Numbered from the stretch's first letter, positions 52,133 to 62,051 are shown. The stretch is DNA of 64,000 nt from Lichenihabitans psoromatis (GCF_004323635.1 NZ_CP036515.1:124001-188000); one strand, 5' to 3'. Numbers and translations are program-made. Notes: generated from the sequence alone by a model not told the origin.

Positions 52133-52846
52133 CTAGTCTTCGTCGCCGTCGTGATGAGCCGGCTGCTTCGAAAACACGGATGCGAGATCGACACGCTCGT
52201 CATCACGCTTTTCGGCTTTCGCCGACGCCCCGAACACCTCGGCCTGCGTCGAAGCGGGCTTCTGGGTCGTATATTCGGCCGACAGAAGGGTCTGTCCGCG
52301 ATCGGCCTCCGTGGCCGGTCGATCCTTGGCGGCGCGATTGACCTCGAAATCAAGATCGATCTGCGAGCAGAGGCCCAGCGTCACCGGATCCATCGGCGCG
52401 AGACCGGCCGAGTTCCAATGGGTCCGTTCGCGGATGGCCTGAAGCGTCGTCTTGGTGGTGCCGACGAGACGCATGATCTGGGCATCTTTCAACTCGGGAT
52501 GGTTCCGCACCAGCCATAGGATCGCGTTTGGCCGATCCTGCCGACGCGACAGCGGCGTGTAGCGCGCGCCGCGGGTCTTCTTGGCCGGCGGCAGACGCAC
52601 CTTCGAGACGGCGAGCTGCAGGTGATGGCTCTTGGTGCCTTCGGCCAGAGCGATTTCCTCGCGGGTCAGCTGGCCCGACGTGATCGGGTCGTGACCCTTG
52701 ATGCCGGTCGCGACCTCACCATCGGCGATGCCCTTCACTTCCAGTGGGTGCAGCTTACAAAAATCGGCGATCTGCTCGAAGGTCAGCGAGGTATTTTCCA
52801 CCAGCCAGACCGCGGTGGCCTTCGGCATCAGAGGTGCATTGCTCAT
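52133..52846 (-). CDS. trcR: Cell-cycle transcriptional regulator TrcR (DUF1013)
   Basis: 237 aa from the ATG before SNAPLMPKATAVWLVE; the longer upstream frame is not conserved. TSLTFEQIADFCKLHPLEVK, IADGEVATGIKGHDPI, RPNAILWLVRNHPELKDAQI, RLVGTTKTTLQAIRERTHWN are DUF1013 hallmarks, with two HTH-like segments. In Caulobacter this protein binds RNA polymerase at cell-cycle promoters. Starts divergently from hpf. Confidence 0.92.
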   Translation of the reverse strand: MSNAPLMPKATAVWLVENTSLTFEQIADFCKLHPLEVKGIADGEVATGIKGHDPITSGQLTREEIALAEGTKSHHLQLAVSKVRLPPAKKTRGARYTPLSRRQDRPNAILWLVRNHPELKDAQIMRLVGTTKTTLQAIRERTHWNSAGLAPMDPVTLGLCSQIDLDFEVNRAAKDRPATEADRGQTLLSAEYTTQKPASTQAEVFGASAKAEKRDDERVDLASVFSKQPAHHDGDED

Positions 52847-53107
52847 AGTCGGTATCCTTTTCAGCCTGCGAGGGCATGGTCCCGATATCCTTGAGCCGAG
52901 CGAACAGGCGCCCCGGCCAAGCCGAGGCACAGCCTCTAACGTGTATCCATGAATGGGAATAACCCAATATAGAATCGCTCCTACAGGAACGCAAACCCGT
53001 TTGTGATGCGCCGCGCAGCACCTAAAGAGCGGTCGATTGACTTCGATTGGCAAGGCTTTTACGCCTTGAGTGATCGATGTGACTTCAACGAACAGTCAGG
53101 GCGACTC

Positions 53108-53689
53108 ATGTCTCTCCGCGTTTCGGGCAAGAACCTTCAGATCGGCGAAGCACTTCAGGAGCATGCGCGCTCGAAAGTGGCAGCCGTTTTCGATCGCTAC
53201 GTTGAAAGTGCCATCAACGGACATGTGACGGTCGAGCCGGAAGGCTCAGGCTATCGGTGCGAGATGATCCTGCACCTCGATTCGGGCATGACGCTCCATG
53301 CCGAGGGCCGCGCGCAGGAGCCCTACGCGAGCTTCGACCAAGCCAATCATCGCATCGAGACACGTCTGCGACGGTATAAGCGTCGCCTTAAGGGACGTCA
53401 TTCCGTCGTCGATGAGATGCCCCGCGAGCCGATGATTGCCGATTACATGATCGAAGCGCCGGACGCCGACGAGGAGGAGCCGCAGGGTTTCGTGCCCATC
53501 GTTGTGGCGGAAGGGCGGGCCCCCTTCAAAACATTGTCGGTCGCGGCGGCCGTGACCGAACTCGATCTGTTGGGCGCGCCTGTGCTGGTGTTTCGCCACT
53601 CTGGAAACGACAACGTCAATATCGTCTATCGCAGAGCCGATGGGCATATCGGTTGGATCGATCCGTCCAGCCTGTCGGTTGCGCCTTAA
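53108..53689 (+). CDS. hpf: Ribosome hibernation-promoting factor, long form
   Basis: 193 aa, ATG before SLRVSGKNLQIGEALQEHARSKV. N-terminal S30AE/HPF domain and C-terminal dimerisation domain (VAEGRAPFKTLSVAAAVTEL, GAPVLVFRHSGNDNVNIVYR, DGHIGWIDP). Forms 100S ribosome dimers at rest. Followed by ptsN. In many bacteria rpoN lies just upstream of hpf; here trcR does, divergently. Confidence 0.95.
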   Translation: MSLRVSGKNLQIGEALQEHARSKVAAVFDRYVESAINGHVTVEPEGSGYRCEMILHLDSGMTLHAEGRAQEPYASFDQANHRIETRLRRYKRRLKGRHSVVDEMPREPMIADYMIEAPDADEEEPQGFVPIVVAEGRAPFKTLSVAAAVTELDLLGAPVLVFRHSGNDNVNIVYRRADGHIGWIDPSSLSVAP

Positions 53690-53858
53690 ACCGGGGAGAC
53701 CATCGCGGTCTAGGCCGATGGATCAGGGGAGACCTCGACCGCGTTGACGTGCTACAGCGACGCGCGACGTGGGCCGAAGCCTCATACGAGCCACATGTCG
53801 TGCCTGGCCCGTATGTCCGCTGTCGAGCCACAAAGACGAAATTGGATTGTATGCCATC

Positions 53859-54329
53859 ATGGCTTTGACCGACCTCATATCCGCCGCCGCGATCATCCCG
53901 GCACTGCGAGCCAATACCAAGAAAACGGCTTTGCAGGACTTGAGCGAGCGGGCCGCCACCGTGTCCGGCCTTCCGGCGCGCGACATTTACGATGCCGTTC
54001 TCCAGCGAGAGAAGCTCGGGTCGACCGGCGTTGGGAAAGGCGTGGCGATCCCGCATGGCAAGTTGGCGACCTGTGGCAAAATCTTCGGCGTCTTTGCTCG
54101 TTTGGAGCGCCCGATCGAATTCGATGCACTTGATGGCGAGCCGGTCGATCTCGCTTTCCTTCTGGTCGCGCCAGAAAGCGCCGGCGCCGATCATCTCAAG
54201 GCTCTCGCCAAGATCGCGCGGGTCCTTCGCGAGCCGCATGTCACGACCAAGCTTCGCGCCGCCCGCGACGCCGCCAGTATCTATGCGATCATCATGAGCG
54301 ACGATCTCGCGGCCTCGCACGCGGCATAG
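53859..54329 (+). CDS. ptsN: Nitrogen-regulatory PTS EIIA component
   Basis: 156 aa. EIIA-Ntr fold with phosphorylated His66 in GVAIPHGKLA, plus KTALQDLSERAA, LQREKLGSTGVGKG and VDLAFLLVAPESAGADHLKAL. Receives phosphate from NPr and regulates potassium and nitrogen physiology. Neighbour of hpf as in most Proteobacteria. Start by family N-terminus. Confidence 0.95.
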   Translation: MALTDLISAAAIIPALRANTKKTALQDLSERAATVSGLPARDIYDAVLQREKLGSTGVGKGVAIPHGKLATCGKIFGVFARLERPIEFDALDGEPVDLAFLLVAPESAGADHLKALAKIARVLREPHVTTKLRAARDAASIYAIIMSDDLAASHAA

Positions 54330-54389
54330 CAGACGCTTGCTGGGACGGGGCCCGCGATCGTCTCGCCCTAGTCTGTCCCGAGTGCGCCC

Positions 54390-55385
54390 TTAGCGCCAAG
54401 CCAACCGGTCGTAATCCAGCGCATAGCCTTCCGGGAACGTCGCGATGGCGGACATGCCATCGAGCACGGATTCGCCATGGGTCACGAGCCTTGTCGGAAT
54501 TCGCTGGGCCAGCGCTTCGACCGGCGCCTTGGCCTCGAAGGATTGACGGAAGCTCACGGGATCCAGCAGATCGGTGATCCGGGGCAGAATGCCTCCCGCC
54601 AACGTCACGCCGCCGGTCGCCTTGAAAGTGATAGCGATGTCGCCGGCGAAGCGGGCCACGAGGCGCCAATAGGCCGCCAGGGTCTCGGCCTCATCCGACA
54701 TGCGGTTGACCAGCGCCATCGCGGTGATCTGGGCCGGTGTCTCAGACGCGATCGTCCGGCCGACCGCGGCCATCCGCGCACGATGTACACGCTCGATGCC
54801 GATGCCCGACAAAACGCTTTCGGTCGTGATGCGGCCATGCGCCCGCTCGAGATAGGGCCAGAACCGTGCCTCTTCTTCGGTTTCAGGCGCAAAACCGATG
54901 TGACAGGCCTCGCTGGCAAGCGCCACATAGCGACCACCGGTCTCGATCAGACAGCCGATGCCGAGCCCCGTCCCCGGACCGAGGATCGCTCGGGGCCCCT
55001 TCTCCTGGACCAGAGCCGGCCCGATCTGCAGCACCCACTCGGGTTGCAGAGCCGGAAGCGACAGAGCCTGGGCCTCGAAATCGTTCAAGAGCAGGCCCTG
55101 CACCAAGCCGAGGCGTGCCGCGATCGCCGGGCCATCGATGATCCACGGTGCGTTGGTCAATTTGAGCTGACGCCCTTCGACCGGCCCTGCCCCGCAGGCG
55201 ATGACGGATTTCGGCACCAGTCCGGCTGTTGTGCTCGCGAAGGCGACGGCCTCGCCCAAACCCTCGAAATCGCCGGTCTTGAGCATGGCGATGGTTTCGG
55301 TCGGAGCCTCCGGATGCATCTTGACCGCAACGCGGCAATTGGTGCCGCCGACGTCGCAGACAACGACCGGGAAGGGAAATTCCAC
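54390..55385 (-). CDS. glk: Glucokinase
   Basis: 331 aa from GTG with AGAGGTG upstream. ATP site VVVCDVGGTNCRVAV; catalytic Asp102 in LLLNDFEAQALS; LGPGTGLGIGCLI and a family end (GYALDYDRLAWR). Phosphorylates glucose at C6. The open frame continues far upstream in the same direction, but that part is compositional noise on the strand of neighbouring DNA. Confidence 0.93.
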   Translation of the reverse strand: MEFPFPVVVCDVGGTNCRVAVKMHPEAPTETIAMLKTGDFEGLGEAVAFASTTAGLVPKSVIACGAGPVEGRQLKLTNAPWIIDGPAIAARLGLVQGLLLNDFEAQALSLPALQPEWVLQIGPALVQEKGPRAILGPGTGLGIGCLIETGGRYVALASEACHIGFAPETEEEARFWPYLERAHGRITTESVLSGIGIERVHRARMAAVGRTIASETPAQITAMALVNRMSDEAETLAAYWRLVARFAGDIAITFKATGGVTLAGGILPRITDLLDPVSFRQSFEAKAPVEALAQRIPTRLVTHGESVLDGMSAIATFPEGYALDYDRLAWR

Positions 55386-55577
55386 GACGGCACCTCTTGG
55401 CTTGGCTTTCGATGGTCCGATTAGGTCGGCCCGACAGAGCCTGTCAATCCGTATCAAGAGGTTCGGCAAGCCCCTCCGGTTCATTCGTCGAACCTCGAGC
55501 CTTGCGCGGGCCATGTTGCTGCCATCAACCGTCAGCATGGTTCCTCCATCGCTTGGGGTCATAGAGACGGGGTAAGC

Positions 55578-56165
55578 ATGATCGGAACGAGGGCTCGCTT
55601 GGCCTCCAGTCTGTTTCGCTGGGTCAATCAAATCGCCATCTCGGTCCTCGCGACCGTCATTGCGACCTCGCTCTACTCCGCTTGGCGTCCGCCCGTGTCG
55701 CCGGCAGCCACATCTCAGATCATGGCTCCGCTCATGACGGCGGCCGGTAAGTTCGCAACCCGGATCGAAGGAGCCGAGACGGCAGAGGCGGCCTCGCCAC
55801 GGCCTCCGATCCTCAGCATCGTCAACCCGGGATTGACACCGACCCGGACGAGCGGGCTGATCGACGAGATCGCGCGACAGCCGGCCTATGGGGAGTTGGC
55901 AGCCTCGGTATCCGCGGCAGCGGTGGAGGCTTCGCCCGCCCAGAAAATCGTCCGAGCGGCGAGCCACGAACCAAAACGCGCGGCGGCGGCGGCAGAGGTC
56001 GCTGTCGCGAAACGCGTCGCCAACCTCCCGCAACTCGACCTGCATACGATCCCTCTGGTCGACGTCGCGGCAGAGGAGCCTCACGGTCTGTGGTCGATGG
56101 CGCGCTCGGCGGTCGGGTTGGCTACGTCGATCCGCGGATCGCTCCTGACGCGCTTCATTCCGTAG
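55578..56165 (+). CDS. Hypothetical membrane-anchored protein
   Basis: 195 aa. Membrane helix at residues 16-36 (WVNQIAISVLATVIATSLYSA) and a periplasmic or cytosolic Ala/Pro-rich part with a predicted helix (RQPAYGELAASVSAAAVEAS). No family recognised. Stands alone between glk and the Bax-inhibitor gene. Confidence 0.6.
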   Translation: MIGTRARLASSLFRWVNQIAISVLATVIATSLYSAWRPPVSPAATSQIMAPLMTAAGKFATRIEGAETAEAASPRPPILSIVNPGLTPTRTSGLIDEIARQPAYGELAASVSAAAVEASPAQKIVRAASHEPKRAAAAAEVAVAKRVANLPQLDLHTIPLVDVAAEEPHGLWSMARSAVGLATSIRGSLLTRFIP

Positions 56166-56362
56166 ATGGCGGTCCGAGCCGTCGCGGACACGACCGAGAC
56201 GGCGCGTGAATCTAAACAAACGTTCATCTGGCAGCGGCTTGCCAAGCCTTGTAGGCATCTCTGGATCACGCCATATTCGAGGACGTGACGGTCGATCGCG
56301 TTTCGCATCGGCCGTCCAGTCAGGCAGGCATGTCGCTTTGTCTGCGCCAATGTGAGGGATCA

Positions 56363-57145
56363 ATGTCCGACTTCGACCGCAACGCAACGACCCGCTTCGG
56401 CGGCAGCGTCGCCCGAGCCGGCGCTGCCGAGATCGACCAAGGGCTGCGCACATATATGCTCGGCGTCTACAACCACATGGTTCTGGGTCTCGCCATCACG
56501 GGCTTGGTGGCACTCGGCGTCAATATGTTGGCGATCGCGGCTCCGGCCGATGCGGTTGCACGCATGGGGAGCATCGGGCTGACCAGCTTTGGTGTCGCCC
56601 TTTACGGGAGCCCGCTCCGCTACGTGGTGATGTTGGCGCCGCTAGCCTTCGTGTTCTTCTTCTCGTTCCGCATCAACCAGATGTCGGCCTCGTCCGCCCG
56701 CACGATGTTCATGGCGTTTTCGGCCGCCATGGGTCTGTCTTTGTCGTCGATCCTGCTCTTCTACACCAAGACGTCGGTGTCGTTGGCCTTCTTCGAAACC
56801 GCGGCGGCCTTTGGTGCGCTGAGCCTCTACGGCTACACGACGAAGCGGAGCCTGTCGGCCATGGGCTCGTTCCTGATAATGGGCTTGTTCGGCGTCGTGA
56901 TCGCCAGCGTCGTGAACATCTTCGTCGGCAGCACGGCGATGCAGTATGGCATCTCGATCTTGTCGATCTTGATCTTCTCGGGCCTCACGGCTTGGGACAC
57001 GCAGACCATCAAGGAAATGTACGATCCGCGTGATGGCGTGGACGTCGCAACCAAGAAGTCGGTCAATGGTGCGCTGATGTTGTATCTCGACTTCATCAAC
57101 ATCTTCCAGAGCCTGCTCTATCTGACGGGCAGCCGGAACAACTAA
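56363..57145 (+). CDS. BAX inhibitor-1 / YccA family membrane protein
   Basis: 260 aa, ATG before SDFDRNATT. Seven hydrophobic segments; conserved GLRTYMLGVYNHMVLGLAIT, FLIMGLFGVVIASVVNIFVG, LIFSGLTAWDTQTIKEMYD and NGALMLYLDFINIFQSLLYL. Pore-like family linked to Ca2+ leak and to control of FtsH. Ends in an intrinsic terminator. Confidence 0.93.
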   Translation: MSDFDRNATTRFGGSVARAGAAEIDQGLRTYMLGVYNHMVLGLAITGLVALGVNMLAIAAPADAVARMGSIGLTSFGVALYGSPLRYVVMLAPLAFVFFFSFRINQMSASSARTMFMAFSAAMGLSLSSILLFYTKTSVSLAFFETAAAFGALSLYGYTTKRSLSAMGSFLIMGLFGVVIASVVNIFVGSTAMQYGISILSILIFSGLTAWDTQTIKEMYDPRDGVDVATKKSVNGALMLYLDFINIFQSLLYLTGSRNN

Positions 57146-57175
57146 ATCGATCGGTAAAGATCGGTCGACCAAACG

Positions 57176-57205
57176 AAGCCCCGGAGTGATCCGGGGCTTT
57201 TTTTT
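57176..57205 (+). terminator. Intrinsic terminator of the BI-1 gene
   Basis: AAGCCCCGG-AGTGAT-CCGGGGCTT stem followed by a run of T, a strong textbook terminator about 30 bp beyond the stop. Its T run touches the 3' end of the convergent DUF2794 gene. Confidence 0.93.
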
Positions 57206-57653
57206 AGATCACCACCAGCTTGGGGCGCTTGTCGATCACGCTGATGACCTTCGCAAGGTCCTGCCCGCGCTTGAGGATCAAGCCGGTCGCGGTCACGACC
57301 GAATAGGCGCCTTGTTTGCGAGCTAGCGTTGGGTCCTTTTCGATCCTGTAGAGCGGGACTTCGGAGGCACGGCGGTACACGCTGAACGTCGCCTTATGGG
57401 TTGTGAACGAGATCGCGTAATCCTTCCATTCGCCTTCCGCAACACGACGACCATAGAGGTTGAGAATTTCCCGAAGCTCGAGCCGGTCGAAAGAGACGAC
57501 AGGCGGCGCGGCCGCCGGGGCCTTGTGCGGTTCGGTCTTGTGCGATTCGACGGCCGAAGACATGTCCCGGCGTGGAAACGGGTGGATGGCGGCCGATGTG
57601 GGGCCACTCTCTCGTTCCGGCACACGCGATCCCGATTGTTCATCCTGGCTCAT
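57204..57653 (-). CDS. DUF2794 family protein
   Basis: 149 aa from the ATG before SQDEQSGSRV. The family core FDRLELREILNLYGRRVAEG, EWKDYAISFTTHKATFSVYR, PLYRIEKDPTLARKQGAYSV, and TGLILKRGQDLAKVISVID. Unknown function; limited to Alphaproteobacteria. Disordered N-terminal quarter. Divergent from htpG, 200 bp away. Confidence 0.9.
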   Translation of the reverse strand: MSQDEQSGSRVPERESGPTSAAIHPFPRRDMSSAVESHKTEPHKAPAAAPPVVSFDRLELREILNLYGRRVAEGEWKDYAISFTTHKATFSVYRRASEVPLYRIEKDPTLARKQGAYSVVTATGLILKRGQDLAKVISVIDKRPKLVVI

Positions 57654-57867
57654 TGGCCCTCCAACATGATCTCTCCTCAGATTAGGCCGATCGGCGGTCG
57701 GTTCAAGGAAGAGCCGGCACATCTCGCGCCGGCCGCGAATTTGTGAGGCCAGCCGCGCCGATAGGCTTGCATCCAAAACCCCGCGCGACGATATCGGGCG
57801 TGGTGGCGCGCAAGCGTCGTGGATCAGGCACGCAACGCGTGCCGTTCGGAAAGGTGGATTCGTGACC

Positions 57868-59781
57868 ATGAACGAGGCTGAAGTGGCATCTGGTGGCTCC
57901 GCGCCCGACACTCACGTTTTCCAGGCCGATGTTGCCCGTTTGTTGGATCTCATGGTCCACTCGGTGTATTCCGAGAAGGACATTTTCCTCCGCGAATTGA
58001 TCTCCAACGCGGCCGACGCTTGCGAAAAACTTCGCTATGAGGCGATCGCAAACCCGGACCTCATCGGCAATGGCGGCGCGTTCGGCATTACGATCTCGGC
58101 AGACAAGGACGCCAAGACCCTGACGGTCGCCGACAACGGCATCGGCATGAATCGCGAGGATCTCGTCTCGGCGTTGGGCACGATCGCGAGTTCGGGCACC
58201 AAGGCGTTTCTCGATAAGATCAGCCAATCCGGCGAGGCCCAGGGCAACCAGAATCTCATTGGCCAGTTCGGGATCGGCTTCTACTCGGCCTTCATGGTGG
58301 CCAGCAGCGTCCAAGTCGAGACGCGTCGCGCCGGCACGGACGAGGCGTGGAGTTGGACCAGCGACGGCAAAGGCTCGTATCAGATCGCGGCATTGCCGCT
58401 CGATGCCGCCCCGGTGCATGGCACACGCGTCACGCTCCACATCAACGACGACAATACCGAATTTCTCGAGCCCTACCGCATCGAGAGCCTGATCCGCGAA
58501 CATTCCGGCGCGGTGGCGGTTCCGATCTCGGTCATCGACAAGCCGGGCGAGGACGCCCGCACCTTGACCGACGGCGCGGCGCTCTGGGCCAAGTCGAAGC
58601 AGGACATCACACCCGAAGACTATACCGAGTTCTATCGCGGGCTCGGCGGTCATTTCGACGAACCGGCGCTGACGATTCATTGGCGCGCCGAAGGTCGCTA
58701 CGAATATAACGTGCTGGCCTTCGTGCCCGGCTCCAAGCCGTTCGATCTGTTCGATCCCGCCCGCAAGGGGAAGGCCAAGCTCTACGTCCGTCGCGTACTC
58801 ATCACGTCGGATGCGGACCTTCTTCCGGGTTGGCTGCGGTTCGTGCGTCTCGTCGTCGACACCGCCGACCTGCCGCTGAATATGTCGCGGGAGTTGATCC
58901 AGCAGAGCCCCATCTTCGCGGCGATCCGCAAGGGCGTCACCAACCGCGTGCTGCAGGATCTCAGCAAGCTTGCGGAGACGGATGCCGAGACGTTCAAGAC
59001 CGTCTGGGAGAATTTCGGCGCCGTGCTGAAGGAGGGTCTTTATGAGGATCCGGAGCGACGCGATGCCATCTACAAACTGGCGCGGTTCGCCTCATCGACC
59101 CATCCGGATGGCGATCGCAGCCTCGCCGATTACGTCGCCAACCTGCGGCCGAACCAGACCGCGATCTACTATCTTCTCGGCGATGATCTGAAGCGCCTCG
59201 GGATCAGCCCACAACTCGAAGGCTTCAAGGCGCGCGGCATCGAAGTGCTGCTGCTGCCCGACGCCGTCGATGCGTTCTGGGTTTCGACCGCGGCGGGCTA
59301 CGAGGGCAAGCCGTTCAAGTCGGTGACGCAAGGCGCAGCCGACATCAAGCTGGTGCCGCTGAACGAGGGCGAGACCGAGAAGACCGCAAGCGACATCAGC
59401 CCGGAGGTCGCGACCTTGCTGGCCTTCATGAAGCAGACGCTTGCGGATGCGGTGGAGGATGTCCGCGCCTCGGACCGCCTGTCCGAAAGCCCGGTCTGCC
59501 TCGTCGCGCCCGAGTTCGGCCCCGACCGTCGGATGGAGCGCATTCTGGCGCAACATGGCAAATCCGGCGCCCTGTCGAAGCCGGTGCTGGAGATCAATCC
59601 GACTCACCCGCTCGTCACCTCGCTGGCGGCCCGTGTCGCAGCCGTTGGCGATAAGAGCCTGATCGAGGATGCGTCTTGGCTGCTGCATGACGAAGCGCGC
59701 ATCATGGACGGCGAGATGCCGACCGATGCGGCAGCTTTCGCAGGCCGGTTGCGGCGTGTGCTCGAACGCGCCAGCGCCTGA
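57868..59781 (+). CDS. htpG: Chaperone HtpG (Hsp90)
   Basis: 637 aa. GHKL ATPase: FLRELISNAADACEKLRYEA, VADNGIGMNREDLV, IGQFGIGFYSAFMV; the middle domain RRVLITSDADLLPGWLRFVR, DLPLNMSRELIQQSP is canonical. Cytosolic ATP-dependent chaperone. A GTG at 57,862 is an alternative start with better ribosome-site spacing. The stop is 3 bp before the prmC ATG. Confidence 0.96.
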   Translation: MNEAEVASGGSAPDTHVFQADVARLLDLMVHSVYSEKDIFLRELISNAADACEKLRYEAIANPDLIGNGGAFGITISADKDAKTLTVADNGIGMNREDLVSALGTIASSGTKAFLDKISQSGEAQGNQNLIGQFGIGFYSAFMVASSVQVETRRAGTDEAWSWTSDGKGSYQIAALPLDAAPVHGTRVTLHINDDNTEFLEPYRIESLIREHSGAVAVPISVIDKPGEDARTLTDGAALWAKSKQDITPEDYTEFYRGLGGHFDEPALTIHWRAEGRYEYNVLAFVPGSKPFDLFDPARKGKAKLYVRRVLITSDADLLPGWLRFVRLVVDTADLPLNMSRELIQQSPIFAAIRKGVTNRVLQDLSKLAETDAETFKTVWENFGAVLKEGLYEDPERRDAIYKLARFASSTHPDGDRSLADYVANLRPNQTAIYYLLGDDLKRLGISPQLEGFKARGIEVLLLPDAVDAFWVSTAAGYEGKPFKSVTQGAADIKLVPLNEGETEKTASDISPEVATLLAFMKQTLADAVEDVRASDRLSESPVCLVAPEFGPDRRMERILAQHGKSGALSKPVLEINPTHPLVTSLAARVAAVGDKSLIEDASWLLHDEARIMDGEMPTDAAAFAGRLRRVLERASA

Positions 59782-59784
59782 ACC

Positions 59785-60708
59785 ATGGCGGCGCCGCGTT
59801 TCGATCCGTCGATCACGCGGCGCGACGCGTTACGGGAGGTTGAAAGCCTCCTGCAACATGCTGGGGTCGGCGAACCATCGGCCGATGCCGGCATCTTGGT
59901 GGAAGACGCCTTGGGACTGACGCGCTCGGCCCTGCGGCTTTCGGGTCACCTCCTCCTCGGCTCCGACGCAGCGCGGTCCCTCGAGGTGTCCGTGGCACGA
60001 CGCTTGGCGCGCGAGCCCGTCTTCCGCATCATCGGACGGCGCGAATTCTGGGGGCTCGACCTTGCCATCGATGCGGCCGTGCTCGACCCACGACCGGACA
60101 CGGAGACGATCGTGTCGGCGGCGTTGCGGGCCCTGTCGGCGCGACGGGCCGAACCGCTCCGAATTCTCGACCTCGGCACCGGCTCGGGCGCGATCCTCCT
60201 CGCACTGCTGACCGAACTACCGGGGGCGACCGGACTAGGGATCGACGTGTCGGACGCCGCCTGCGCGATGGCTCGCGCCAATGTCGCAGACTGCAGGATG
60301 AGCGACCGGGCCGAAATCCGACAAGGCGTTTGGACCGATCGCCTGTCGGGCCGGTTCGACCTGATCGTCTCGAACCCGCCCTATATCGAAACGGCCGTCA
60401 TCGACACGCTTGAGCCGGAAGTCCGCCAGCACGACCCGCGGCTGGCGCTCGACGGCGGCCCGGATGGTCTCGATGCCTATCGTGCAATCTGCCCAGCCGT
60501 GCCGGCGATCCTGGCGGAGAGTGGCGTGTTGGTCCTCGAGATCGGCGCTGGTCAGGCGTCGGACGTCTCCCGCCTCATCGAACGATCGGGCATGACCATG
60601 ATCCGCACCGAACGCGATCTTGGCGGACATGACCGCGCCCTCGTGGCAGGGTGGCCGACGCAACCACCAGGAACCTGCCCGCTAGGAACTTGCCCGCCAG
60701 GGCCATAA
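59785..60708 (+). CDS. prmC: Release-factor glutamine methyltransferase
   Basis: 307 aa. SAM site ILDLGTGSGAILLALL and the catalytic NPPY (residues 197-200) in LIVSNPPYIET; FRIIGRREFWGLDLAID is the family middle block. Methylates the GGQ Gln of RF1/RF2. The C-terminal end has a low-complexity PGTCPLGTCPPGP from two near-identical 14-bp repeats, and overlaps nothing essential. Directly after htpG, before ndh. Confidence 0.94.
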   Translation: MAAPRFDPSITRRDALREVESLLQHAGVGEPSADAGILVEDALGLTRSALRLSGHLLLGSDAARSLEVSVARRLAREPVFRIIGRREFWGLDLAIDAAVLDPRPDTETIVSAALRALSARRAEPLRILDLGTGSGAILLALLTELPGATGLGIDVSDAACAMARANVADCRMSDRAEIRQGVWTDRLSGRFDLIVSNPPYIETAVIDTLEPEVRQHDPRLALDGGPDGLDAYRAICPAVPAILAESGVLVLEIGAGQASDVSRLIERSGMTMIRTERDLGGHDRALVAGWPTQPPGTCPLGTCPPGP

Positions 60709-60725
60709 CCGCAAGGGACGCCGCC

Positions 60726-62051
60726 ATGACGCTCGCCCAGGCCAAACCCGCCGAAAGACCCCGTGTCGTCATCGTGGGTGCAGGCTTTGGGGGACTCGCG
60801 ACCGCCAAAGGTCTCGCGGGCGTTCCGGTCGATGTGGTGGTGATCGACAAGACCAACCACAATCTGTTCCAGCCCTTGCTATACCAGGTCGCCACCGCGG
60901 CGCTTGCGCCCTCCGACATCGCGGTTCCGGTTCGTAGCATCTTCTCCGATCGACCCGAGGTCACGGTGCTGATGGACGAAGCCACCGGCATCGACACGAA
61001 CCGCCGCGTGGTGCGGCTTGCCGAGGCGGGCGAGATCGGCTTCGACATGTTGGTGCTGGCGACCGGCTCTGTTTATTCCTGGTTCGGCCACGACGAATGG
61101 GCCGACCATGCCTACGTCTTGAAAACGCTGGAAGATGCGCTGATGCTGCGCGGCAGCCTTCTGGCCGCCTTCGAATGGGCCGAGAGTCGCACCGATCCCT
61201 CCGAAATCGAACGGCTTCTCACCTTCGTGGTGGTTGGCGGCGGGCCGACCGGCGTCGAACTGGCCGGCGCCATCGCGGAACTCGCCCATTCCAGTTTATC
61301 GCGAGACTTCCGCCATATCCGCTCGTCTTCCGCCCGTATCGTGCTTTGCGAGGGCGGCCCGAATCTCTTGGCAGGCTTCCCGCAGCATTTGTCGGATTAT
61401 GCGCGCAAACATCTCGAGGATCTCCATGTCGAGGTGCTGACCAACACGGCGGTGCAAAGCGTCGATCATGACGGCGTCGTGGCGGGGGGGACGCGGATCA
61501 ACTCCGCCAACGTGCTCTGGTGCGCCGGAACCGCCGCGACGCCGGCGGCCGTCTGGCTGCAGGCGGACAAGAGCCGGAATGGCGCCGTCAAGATCGCTCC
61601 CGACTGCACCGTGCCGGGCCATATCGACATTTTCGCGGTGGGCGATGTGACCGATATGACGGGGCCGAACGGCAAGCCGCTTCCAGGCGTCGGGCCCGTG
61701 GCCAAACAGCAAGGCGCCTATGTGGCCGAGGTGATCGCGGCGCGTGTGGCGGGCCGTCCCGCTCCAGCGCGCTTCGTCTACAAGGACGCCGGTTCGATGG
61801 CGATGGTGGGACGCTCGTCGGCGGTCGCGGATCTCGGCAAGGTCAGGCTCACGGGTTTCGTGGCATGGGTGCTGTGGAGCGCCGTCCACCTGTTCTTCTT
61901 GATCGGAACGCGGAACCGGATCGCGGTCTACCTGAATTGGGCCTGGGCTTGGCTGACCTACGGACGCGGCGCCCGATTGATCACGCGCCTCGATCCCCGC
62001 ACGCGCCTCGAGTTGAAACAGCAGAACGACACGGGAAGCCGTCCCGTCTGA
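60726..62051 (+). CDS. ndh: Type II NADH dehydrogenase
   Basis: 441 aa from ATG, 18 bp after prmC; an in-frame ATG further upstream lies in prmC and is not used. FAD site RVVIVGAGFGGLATAKGLAG, NADH site TFVVVGGGPTGVELAGAIAEL, later GDVTDM and the C-terminal hydrophobic helix (WVLWSAVHLFFLIG) that attaches it to the membrane. Transfers electrons from NADH to quinone without pumping. Confidence 0.94.
   Translation: MTLAQAKPAERPRVVIVGAGFGGLATAKGLAGVPVDVVVIDKTNHNLFQPLLYQVATAALAPSDIAVPVRSIFSDRPEVTVLMDEATGIDTNRRVVRLAEAGEIGFDMLVLATGSVYSWFGHDEWADHAYVLKTLEDALMLRGSLLAAFEWAESRTDPSEIERLLTFVVVGGGPTGVELAGAIAELAHSSLSRDFRHIRSSSARIVLCEGGPNLLAGFPQHLSDYARKHLEDLHVEVLTNTAVQSVDHDGVVAGGTRINSANVLWCAGTAATPAAVWLQADKSRNGAVKIAPDCTVPGHIDIFAVGDVTDMTGPNGKPLPGVGPVAKQQGAYVAEVIAARVAGRPAPARFVYKDAGSMAMVGRSSAVADLGKVRLTGFVAWVLWSAVHLFFLIGTRNRIAVYLNWAWAWLTYGRGARLITRLDPRTRLELKQQNDTGSRPV

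Noticed and set aside
55386..56453. Minus-strand open frame of 300+ residues in front of glucokinase
   Set aside because: Same frame as glk but Arg-rich and unlike any family; it lies over other genes. GTG at 55,385 is the real start.
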